Source of the DNA: an uncultured Chromatiales bacterium | Lineage (GTDB): Bacteria; Pseudomonadota; Gammaproteobacteria; Steroidobacterales; BM003 | Direction of reading: 5' to 3' | DNA length: 46,739 nt | Assembly (NCBI GenBank): GCA_937128475.1 | Contig: CAKZML010000188.1 | Coordinates: 1 to 46,739, forward strand | In this document: positions 41,283 through 46,739 of the stretch, one piece after another | How positions within the stretch are numbered: position 1 is the stretch's first letter | Layout: each line of letters starts with the position of its first letter | Program-made: the position numbers and the translations under genes | Notes under the pieces: model-generated | What the model saw: only the letters and a program-made list of their open reading frames with translations | The model's database searches: none | What the model was told of the DNA's origin: nothing

Positions 41283-41294
41283 CTCCCGAAGGAG
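41283..41294 (-). promoter_or_regulatory. UUCG-tetraloop hairpin between rpsQ and rplN
   Basis: On minus CTCC-TTCG-GGAG, extendable by one G-U pair, lies 6 bases downstream of the rpsQ stop. cUUCGg loops are exceptionally stable; no T-run follows. It marks the S10/spc boundary and may cap or process mRNA ends. Confidence 0.35.
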
Positions 41295-41300
41295 CATTAA

Positions 41301-41591
41301 TTATTCGCCTGAGGTTTCCAAAACCTGGACCACGGTCCAAGATTTACGTTTGGAAATCGGACGACACTCGGAAATCTCCACCAGGTCACCTTCGCGGCAC
41401 TCATTGGCCTCGTCGTGAACCATATACTTGGTGGTTCGGCGAATATACTTGCCGTAAACCGGGTGCTTCTCTTTACGCTCCACGGCTACCGTAATTGACT
41501 TGTCCGCCTTGTTACTCACAACACGGCCAGTCACGTTACGGGTTTTGTTTTCGCCAGTTTCCACAGCTTTTACCTTTTCGCTCTCGCTCAT
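41301..41591 (-). CDS. rpsQ: 30S ribosomal protein S17
   Basis: 96 residues, about 12 longer than E. coli S17 owing to a charged N-terminal extension ([19 protein letters not shown]). OB-fold core with [18 protein letters not shown] and [20 protein letters not shown]. Early 16S 5'-domain binder. ATG overlaps the rpmC stop (ATGA). Confidence 0.98.
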   Translation of the reverse strand: MSESEKVKAVETGENKTRNVTGRVVSNKADKSITVAVERKEKHPVYGKYIRRTTKYMVHDEANECREGDLVEISECRPISKRKSWTVVQVLETSGE

Positions 41592-41794
41592 GACTGTTCA
41601 CCCGCCTGCTTTTCAACTTCACGGATCACAGTCTTCACGCGCGCAATGCTCTTACGCACCTTGTTAAACTGATCGGGACGCGCCAGCTGGCCAGTCGCTT
41701 GCTGCATACGCAGGCTGAACTGCTCTTTACGCAGGTTCAAAAGCTCTTCCTGCAGCTCGGCACGAGACTTCTGTCTCAGATCACTCGCCTTCAT
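41588..41794 (-). CDS. rpmC: 50S ribosomal protein L29
   Basis: 68 residues, two-helix protein beside the tunnel exit that, with L23, contacts SRP and trigger factor. [21 protein letters not shown]-terminus. ATG 41794 shares one base with the rplP stop (TGATG); the longer upstream frame lies inside rplP and is rejected. Overlaps rpsQ. Confidence 0.97.
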   Translation of the reverse strand: MKASDLRQKSRAELQEELLNLRKEQFSLRMQQATGQLARPDQFNKVRKSIARVKTVIREVEKQAGEQS

Positions 41795-42207
41795 CACATC
41801 ACCTGACGGGTAACAAACGTTGTGGCAATCGGCAGTTTCGCTGCGGCCAGGCGGAACGCCTCGCGCGCAATAACTTCCGATACACCTTCCATTTCGTAAA
41901 GCACGCGACCTGGCTGAATCTGGGCCACCCAATATTCCACGTTACCTTTACCTTTACCCTGACGTACTTCCAGGGGCTTGGTGGTAATGGGCTTATCGGG
42001 GAAAATCCGAATCCAGATCTTGCCACCACGCTTCACGTGACGGGTCATGGCACGACGAGCCGCTTCGATCTGGCGAGCAGTAAGACGCCCACGACCAACG
42101 GCTTTCAGTCCAAACTCACCGAAAGAGACAGAGCCTCCACGGTTAGCAATACCACGATTACGTCCCTTGAACTGTTTGCGGAATTTCGTCCGCTTAGGCT
42201 GCATCAT
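41794..42207 (-). CDS. rplP: 50S ribosomal protein L16
   Basis: 137 residues; organises the A-site tRNA region of the 50[21 protein letters not shown] and the [20 protein letters not shown] block are characteristic; usual relatives start MLQPKR, so ATG 42207 is used. Between rpsC (11 bp) and rpmC. Confidence 0.98.
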   Translation of the reverse strand: MMQPKRTKFRKQFKGRNRGIANRGGSVSFGEFGLKAVGRGRLTARQIEAARRAMTRHVKRGGKIWIRIFPDKPITTKPLEVRQGKGKGNVEYWVAQIQPGRVLYEMEGVSEVIAREAFRLAAAKLPIATTFVTRQVM

Positions 42208-42218
42208 GACCGTTACTC

Positions 42219-42902
42219 CTACTTGCCAGCCTGTTCGGCAGCGGCAGCACCGCTCGTGCTGAGGCTTTCAAAAACCTCACCACGGAACACCCAAACTTTT
42301 ACACCAATGATTCCGTATGTGGTATTCGCCTCGGCGAATCCATAGTCGATCTCAGCACGGAAAGTGTGCAGAGGAACCCGACCTTCCCGGTACCACTCCG
42401 ACCTGGCAATTTCAGCGCCGTTCAAACGACCGCCAACCTTGACCTTGATGCCCTCAGCACCGGCCCGCATGGTGTTCTGCACCGAGCGCTTCATGGCACG
42501 GCGGAACATCACACGACGCTCCAGCTGCTGTGCCAGACTCTCGGCCACCAACTGGGCATCCAGTTCAGGCTTACGAATCTCTGCAACATTGATGCGCACA
42601 TCACCCAGGGGCATCTTCAGCAAACGCGACACTTCTGTGCGCAGCTTTTCAATGTCCTCACCCTTCTTGCCGATCACCACACCCGGACGAGCCGTGTGCA
42701 CAGTGATATGGGCCTTCTTGGCCGGGCGCTCAATCTGAATCCTGCTCACCGAAGCTTCTGCAAGCTTCTTCTTCAGGTATTCGCGAACTACATAATCAGT
42801 TTCTACATGACCGGGGAAGGTGCGCTTGTCGGCGTACCATTTCGACGACCAGTCCCGGGTGATTCCCAGGCGGATACCGATTGGATTTACTTTCTGACCC
42901 AT
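42219..42902 (-). CDS. rpsC: 30S ribosomal protein S3
   Basis: 227 residues; forms the mRNA entry channel with S4 and S5 and has helicase function. [20 protein letters not shown] start, KH domain around 40-110 with [17 protein letters not shown] (GxxG loop), C-terminal domain with [20 protein letters not shown]. 11 bp after rplV. Confidence 0.98.
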   Translation of the reverse strand: MGQKVNPIGIRLGITRDWSSKWYADKRTFPGHVETDYVVREYLKKKLAEASVSRIQIERPAKKAHITVHTARPGVVIGKKGEDIEKLRTEVSRLLKMPLGDVRINVAEIRKPELDAQLVAESLAQQLERRVMFRRAMKRSVQNTMRAGAEGIKVKVGGRLNGAEIARSEWYREGRVPLHTFRAEIDYGFAEANTTYGIIGVKVWVFRGEVFESLSTSGAAAAEQAGK

Positions 42903-42913
42903 CGTGGCCTCTC

Positions 42914-43246
42914 TTACTGGTCCGAAACCAACACGGTGATGTGACTGTTACGCTTGATAATCCGCGCACCGCGACCCTTTGCACGCGCCCGGAAACGGCG
43001 CAGCGAGGGTGCTTCATCCACAAAAATCGTGCTTACTTTTAATTCATCAACGTCAGCACCGTGATTGTGCTCTGCGTTGGCAATTGCCGACTCCAGAACC
43101 TTCTTCACGATGTGCGCAGCCTTTTTCGGGCTGAACGCCAGCGTCTGCAGCGCACTACCCACACCCTGTCCGCGGACCTGGTCCGCAACGAGGCGGCATT
43201 TCTGGGGGGAAATGCGCGCGTATTTCAATTTCGCGGCTACTTCCAT
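42914..43246 (-). CDS. rplV: 50S ribosomal protein L22
   Basis: 110 residues; its long beta-hairpin lines the nascent-peptide tunnel, where macrolide-resistance changes arise. Typical [19 protein letters not shown] and the hairpin region [20 protein letters not shown]. 11 bp after rpsS. Confidence 0.98.
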   Translation of the reverse strand: MEVAAKLKYARISPQKCRLVADQVRGQGVGSALQTLAFSPKKAAHIVKKVLESAIANAEHNHGADVDELKVSTIFVDEAPSLRRFRARAKGRGARIIKRNSHITVLVSDQ

Positions 43247-43257
43247 GGTTAGTGCTC

Positions 43258-43530
43258 CTACTTAGACTTCTTGTCAGCCGCGTGACCTTTAAAGGTACGC
43301 GTCATGGCAAATTCACCGAGTTTATGTCCTACCATGTTCTCGGAAACCAACACAGGTACGTGCTGGCGACCGTTATGAACAGCAATAGTCAAACCCACCA
43401 TTTCCGGGGAAACCATTGAACGCCGAGACCAGGTTTTGATCGGGCGGCGATCGTTACTCTCTACAGCGGCCTGCACCTTTTTAATAAGGTGCGAGTCGAT
43501 GAAAGGACCTTTCTTAACCGAACGAGGCAC
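43258..43530 (-). CDS. rpsS: 30S ribosomal protein S19
   Basis: 90 residues; 30S head protein beside S13. [20 protein letters not shown] and [20 protein letters not shown] are diagnostic. The start is GTG 43530 with GGAG eight bases upstream; no ATG is available at the conserved position. 14 bp after rplB. Confidence 0.98.
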   Translation of the reverse strand: MPRSVKKGPFIDSHLIKKVQAAVESNDRRPIKTWSRRSMVSPEMVGLTIAVHNGRQHVPVLVSENMVGHKLGEFAMTRTFKGHAADKKSK

Positions 43531-43544
43531 AGTCTTTCTCCCGC

Positions 43545-44375
43545 TTACTTCTTGTTACGCCGGCGAACAATAAACGCATCAGTGCGCTTGTTCGAGCGAG
43601 TTTTGTAACCCTTAGTGGGCGTACCCCAGGGGCTGACCGGATGACGTCCACCCGAAGTCCTGCCCTCACCACCACCATGCGGGTGATCGATGGGGTTCAT
43701 GGCCACACCACGAACGGTGGGTCGTACACCGCGCCAACGCTTGGCACCGGCTTTACCCAACTTCTGCAAGTTGTGCTCAATGTTGCCGACTTCACCAACG
43801 GTGGCCCGACATTCAATGTGCACCTTACGCATTTCACCTGAACGAAGACGCAAGGTTGCATACGAACCTTCACGGGCAACGATCTGTACCGTGGCACCGG
43901 CGCTACGTGCGATCTGACCACCCTTACCGGGCTTCATTTCGATGTTGTGCACCTGGGTACCAACCGGAATGCTGCGCAAAGGCAGGGCATTACCCGGTTT
44001 GATCGGGGCTGCACTGCCGGACATCAATTCCATGCCGGAGGCTGCACCGCGCGGGGCCAGGATGTAACGACGTTCGCCGTCTGCATACAGGACCAGGGCC
44101 AGGTTGGCGCTACGGTTAGGATCGTATTCGATGCGCTCAATGCGCCCGACGATCCCATCCTTGTCTCTCTTGAAGTCAACGATGCGGTAACGACGCTTGT
44201 GACCACCACCCTTATGACGGGTAGTAATACGGCCAGCATTGTTACGACCGCCGGTAGACTTGCGACTAGCCAGCAGCGGACCGTAAGGCTCGCCCTTATG
44301 CAGGTCGTCTCGCTTGACCTCGACAACAAACCGGCGTCCGGCTGACGTTGGTTTTGCTTTGTGCAGATATGCCAT
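43545..44375 (-). CDS. rplB: 50S ribosomal protein L2
   Basis: 276 residues; needed for subunit association and near the peptidyl-transferase centre. The conserved C-terminal [20 protein letters not shown] contains the essential His; the N-terminal [20 protein letters not shown] binds 23S rRNA. 29 bp after rplW. Confidence 0.98.
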   Translation of the reverse strand: MAYLHKAKPTSAGRRFVVEVKRDDLHKGEPYGPLLASRKSTGGRNNAGRITTRHKGGGHKRRYRIVDFKRDKDGIVGRIERIEYDPNRSANLALVLYADGERRYILAPRGAASGMELMSGSAAPIKPGNALPLRSIPVGTQVHNIEMKPGKGGQIARSAGATVQIVAREGSYATLRLRSGEMRKVHIECRATVGEVGNIEHNLQKLGKAGAKRWRGVRPTVRGVAMNPIDHPHGGGEGRTSGGRHPVSPWGTPTKGYKTRSNKRTDAFIVRRRNKK

Positions 44376-44404
44376 TTCAGTAGCTCTCTAGTTCCGCTGG
44401 TCGC

Positions 44405-44701
44405 TTATTCGGCGCCCATGAAATCAATATCCTGACCTTCAGCCAGACGAACATAGGCCTTCTTCCAGTCGGAACGCTTACCCTGATGTCCACCAAAACG
44501 CTTGCGCTTACCAATCTGGTTCAGTGTCTGAACTTTCTCCACCTTGACTTCGAACATCAGTTCTACAGCCTGGCGAATTTCAGCCTTGGTCGCGTCTTTG
44601 CGTACTTTGAAGATAATCTGGTTGCTTTGTTCCGCTGCGGCCGTGCTCTTTTCAGAAACATGGGGGCCGAGCAGGACAGTCATTAATCTTTCCTTGCTCA
44701 T
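44405..44701 (-). CDS. rplW: 50S ribosomal protein L23
   Basis: 98 residues; tunnel-exit protein that docks trigger factor and [23 protein letters not shown] and the loop [20 protein letters not shown] are typical. ATG overlaps the rplD stop by four bases. Confidence 0.98.
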   Translation of the reverse strand: MSKERLMTVLLGPHVSEKSTAAAEQSNQIIFKVRKDATKAEIRQAVELMFEVKVEKVQTLNQIGKRKRFGGHQGKRSDWKKAYVRLAEGQDIDFMGAE

Positions 44702-45309
44702 GCCAATCTCTCCTCAACGCGCTTAACGGCAGCTACGGTAATAAGCACATGCTCAAAACGAGCAAGACTGACCGGATCAACACCAGTTGCCTCGATCACT
44801 TCGACGTGAGGCAGGTTGCGCGAAGCCAGGAACAACTTCTCGTCAAAGCCTTCAACGACGATCAGCACGCTCTTCACGCCCAAATCCTTAAGCTTGCCAG
44901 CCAACTGCTTGGTCTTCGGCTCATCAACGCCGAATTCCTCAACAACCAGCAAACGCTCCTGGCGAACCAGTTCGGAGAACATCGACTGCATGGCGGCGCG
45001 GTACATCTTGCGATTGACCTTCTGGCCATAATCGCGGGGCTGCGCAGCGAAAGCGCGACCACCACCAACCCAGATCGGGCTGCGGATCGTACCAGCTCGT
45101 GCACGACCGGTGCCTTTCTGACGCCAGGGCTTGATGCCACCACCGCGAACAGCGGCGCGGTTCTTCTGAGCCTTGGTGCCTGAACGTGCCTGCGCCATAT
45201 AGGCGGTCACGACCTGGTGAACCAGTGCTTCGTTAAATTCTTTACCAAAGGCGTCTTCAGATACTTCTACCTGGCCTCCGGCACCATGTAACTTGAGGGT
45301 CATGGCCAT
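44698..45309 (-). CDS. rplD: 50S ribosomal protein L4
   Basis: 203 residues; its extended loop ([20 protein letters not shown] and following) reaches into the exit tunnel. In E. coli L4 also represses the S10 operon by stimulating attenuation in the S10 leader and blocking translation; the leader-like region 45,973-46,158 upstream of rplC is the candidate target here. ATG 45309, or 45303 for the second Met. 3 bp after rplC. Confidence 0.98.
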   Translation of the reverse strand: MAMTLKLHGAGGQVEVSEDAFGKEFNEALVHQVVTAYMAQARSGTKAQKNRAAVRGGGIKPWRQKGTGRARAGTIRSPIWVGGGRAFAAQPRDYGQKVNRKMYRAAMQSMFSELVRQERLLVVEEFGVDEPKTKQLAGKLKDLGVKSVLIVVEGFDEKLFLASRNLPHVEVIEATGVDPVSLARFEHVLITVAAVKRVEERLA

Positions 45310-45312
45310 GGG

Positions 45313-45972
45313 TTAGCTCTCCGACTTCGGCTGGCGGGCCTTCACTGCGGAGCGAATAACCACGCTGCCGCCCTTGGAGCCCGGAACCGCTCCCTTCACC
45401 AGAATCAGGCTACGCTCTGCATCGACCCTGACAACCTCGAGGTTCTCAGCGGTGACACGAACGTGACCCATGTGTCCGGCCATCTTCTTGCCCTTGAACA
45501 CACGACCAGGGGTCTGGTTCTGACCGATAGAACCGGGGGCACGATGGGAAACAGAGTTACCGTGAGTGGCATCCTGCATGGCGAAGTTATGACGCTTCAC
45601 ACCACCCTGGAAGCCCTTACCAATAGAGGTGCCGATCACGTCAACAATCTGACCTGATTCGAACAACTCAACGGTAATAGCACTGCCAACTTCCAGATCT
45701 GCGCCTTCTTCGGCAGCCAGGCGGAATTCACGCAAGCCACGACCGGGCTCTGCGTTTGCCTTGGCAAAATGGCCGATCTGCGGCTTGCTCAGACGGGAAG
45801 GCTTCACCGCGCCGGAGGTAACCTGTACAGCACGATAACCATCGCACTCTTCGGTTTTCACCTGCGTAACACGGTTAGGTAGAGCCTCGATCACGGTGAC
45901 CGGGATTGACTCACCGGCGTCCGTAAACACGCGGGTCATACCGCATTTGCGGCCCACTAGACCAATTGCCAT
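45313..45972 (-). CDS. rplC: 50S ribosomal protein L3
   Basis: 219 residues from ATG 45972 ([16 protein letters not shown]). Early assembly protein reaching toward the peptidyl-transferase centre. The extended loop [20 protein letters not shown] contains the Gln methylated by PrmB in E. coli. The longer frame to 46014 runs into the leader and is rejected. Unlike E. coli, it is separated from rpsJ by 238 bp with a promoter. Confidence 0.98.
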   Translation of the reverse strand: MAIGLVGRKCGMTRVFTDAGESIPVTVIEALPNRVTQVKTEECDGYRAVQVTSGAVKPSRLSKPQIGHFAKANAEPGRGLREFRLAAEEGADLEVGSAITVELFESGQIVDVIGTSIGKGFQGGVKRHNFAMQDATHGNSVSHRAPGSIGQNQTPGRVFKGKKMAGHMGHVRVTAENLEVVRVDAERSLILVKGAVPGSKGGSVVIRSAVKARQPKSES

Positions 45973-46158
45973 CTTTTCTATCCTCGTAACACCACGTCGA
46001 CTTCGATTGGCCAACGTTGCAACTAAGTTCTCAAACCCGATCTATCAAAAGGTCGCTTTTAACGACCCGGCGCCTGCAAACGCCAAAAATCTGGTCCGAG
46101 ACTTGAAACTCAAGACCCGGCGTAGGTTATTCCTGCACCGGGCCCAAAAGAGCCGAAA
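45973..46158 (-). promoter_or_regulatory. Hairpin-rich leader upstream of rplC (S10-type candidate)
   Basis: About 180 nt of 5' leader expected from the adjacent promoter. Hairpins on minus: an 11-bp stem with one U-U mismatch and a GUU loop (46096-46120); GGCG/CGCC (46069-46084); and GGTCG...CGACC (46051-46067) followed by TTTTG (46047-46050), an attenuator-like end about 75 nt before the ATG. Size and layout resemble the E. coli S10 leader, which lies upstream of rpsJ instead. Confidence 0.5.
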
Positions 46159-46186
46159 ATTATAACACTGATTTTTATTCTGTCCA
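46159..46186 (-). promoter_or_regulatory. Strong sigma-70 promoter upstream of rplC
   Basis: On minus TGGACA (46181-46186), 16-base spacer, consensus TATAAT (46159-46164) with an extended TGT before the -10. One of the best promoter matches in the window. It would start transcription near 46152, between rpsJ and rplC. Confidence 0.65.
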
Positions 46187-46206
46187 GCACCAATTGGGTG
46201 CTTTTT
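46186..46206 (+). terminator. Hairpin with plus-strand T-run downstream of rpsJ
   Basis: AGCACC (46186-46191), loop AATTG, GGTGCT (46197-46202), then TTTT to 46206 on plus. On minus, the direction of rpsJ, the stem has A's before it and no T-run after it, and it touches the rplC promoter -35. It may mark the rpsJ mRNA end or stop antisense transcription. Confidence 0.35.
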
Positions 46207-46210
46207 CGAA

Positions 46211-46525
46211 CTAATTCAGTTTAATCTGGACATCAACACCGGCGGGAAGCTCAAGCTTCATCAGGGCGTCAACAGTCTTGTCAGTCGGATCCACAATATC
46301 CATAAGGCGTTTGTGGGTCCGGATCTCGTACTGATCCCGCGCATCTTTGTTAACGTGCGGAGAAATAAGGATGGTAAACCGCTCCATTTTGGTGGGCAGC
46401 GGAATCGGACCACGCACCTGGGCGCCGGTGCGCCGGGCAGTTTCTACGATTTCACGCGCGGAAGTATCGATCAGTCGGTGATCGAAAGCCTTCAGGCGAA
46501 TGCGAATAGTCTGATTGGTGGCCAT
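46211..46525 (-). CDS. rpsJ: 30S ribosomal protein S10
   Basis: 104 residues; 30S head protein, also the NusE transcription-antitermination factor. [20 protein letters not shown] and [20 protein letters not shown] are diagnostic. AGGAG lies eight bases before ATG 46525. It lies between tuf and the rplC leader, so it may be transcribed mainly with the str operon. Confidence 0.98.
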   Translation of the reverse strand: MATNQTIRIRLKAFDHRLIDTSAREIVETARRTGAQVRGPIPLPTKMERFTILISPHVNKDARDQYEIRTHKRLMDIVDPTDKTVDALMKLELPAGVDVQIKLN

Positions 46526-46686
46526 TGGACCTGCTCCTGGTACCCCTAGAGGGGCCGCCCCACCCGGGACGTGATTCGTTCATTAATACTCACAACTGGA
46601 AACGACTCCAGCTGGATTCTATTCAATCTTGTTTCGGGTCGAATGACGGGCTGACCAACCGGTCAACCCGCCTTCCAGATCCTGTC
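46526..46686 (-). promoter_or_regulatory. Structured 161-bp region between tuf and rpsJ
   Basis: Three structures on minus: a 12-bp stem with two G-U pairs and loop GGTT (46645-46672) after tuf; CAGCTGGA/TCCAGTTG (46593-46614) with a 6-base loop; and GGGG-CGG-CCCC-TCTA-GGGG (46543-46561), where CCCC can pair with either GGGG, the inner one only 4 bases from the rpsJ Shine-Dalgarno. No T-run follows any, and no clear promoter was seen. Confidence 0.4.
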
Positions 46687-46739
46687 TTAAGCGATGATCT
46701 TTGCAACGACGCCGGCGCCAACGGTACGGCCACCTTCAC
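46687..46739 (-). CDS. tuf: Elongation factor Tu, C-terminal end (cut by window edge)
   Basis: Only the last 17 codons are present, reading EGGRTVGAGVVAKIIA before TAA; this is the signature EF-Tu C-terminus. EF-Tu delivers aminoacyl-tRNA to the ribosome. Position upstream of rpsJ fits the str-S10 order of gammaproteobacteria. Confidence 0.95.
   Translation of the reverse strand, partial: EGGRTVGAGVVAKIIA

Overview
This 46.7-kb window is ordinary chromosomal DNA of a gammaproteobacterium. The evidence is gene order: leuS/lptE/holA/nadD/rsfS/rlmH, lnt/corC/ybeY/phoH/miaB, ssb/MFS/uvrA, and a complete alpha-spc-S10 ribosomal region. The GC-rich codon use, the leucine-catabolic liu genes and an acetoacetyl-CoA synthetase suggest a heterotroph, possibly marine and near Cellvibrionales/Halieaceae. 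That placement is inference, not something I could test.

Layout. (A) 1-14,900, all minus strand: the extreme 5' end of rng, then maf, rlmH, rsfS, nadD, holA, a metal-uptake cassette (permease, binding protein, outer-membrane barrel, small CxxC protein) wedged between holA and lptE, then lptE, leuS, lnt, corC, ybeY, phoH and miaB. Many junctions are overlapping stop/start pairs. (B) 14,901-19,902: a 315-bp geneless stretch, ssb and an MFS exporter on minus, and uvrA divergent on plus. (C) 19,903-27,303: leucine/isovalerate catabolism, liuR-liuA-liuB-liuD on minus, facing divergently from acetoacetyl-CoA synthetase on plus; a MerR-type operator sits in the shared region. (D) 27,321-32,509: a class V aminotransferase-like protein, a gamma-glutamyltransferase and a nitroreductase on minus, and the prolidase pepQ on plus. 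(E) 32,541-46,739, minus: rplQ-rpoA-rpsD-rpsK-rpsM (alpha), rpmJ-secY-rplO-rpmD-rpsE-rplR-rplF-rpsH-rpsN-rplE-rplX-rplN (spc), rpsQ-rpmC-rplP-rpsC-rplV-rpsS-rplB-rplW-rplD-rplC (S10), a structured leader, rpsJ, and the 3' end of tuf.

How genes work together: region A combines envelope assembly (lptE, lnt), translation and tRNA/rRNA maturation (leuS, rlmH, rsfS, ybeY, miaB) and NAD synthesis. RsfS acts on ribosomal protein L14, encoded by rplN in region E. In region C, LiuA, LiuB and LiuD carry isovaleryl-CoA to 3-methylglutaconyl-CoA, and AacS activates the acetoacetate that the pathway finally yields; the hydratase and HMG-CoA lyase are not encoded here.

No mobile element, CRISPR, prophage, tRNA or rRNA was seen, and I found no clearly novel multi-gene system. 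The most interesting signals are: a strong promoter plus a hairpin-rich leader between rpsJ and rplC (an S10-type leader downstream of rpsJ instead of upstream); a structured, SD-sequestering gap between rplF and rplR; the ATPase-less metal cassette translationally joined to holA; a LiuR-type operator inside the aacS promoter spacer; and a hairpin spanning the abutting stop codons of uvrA and liuD.
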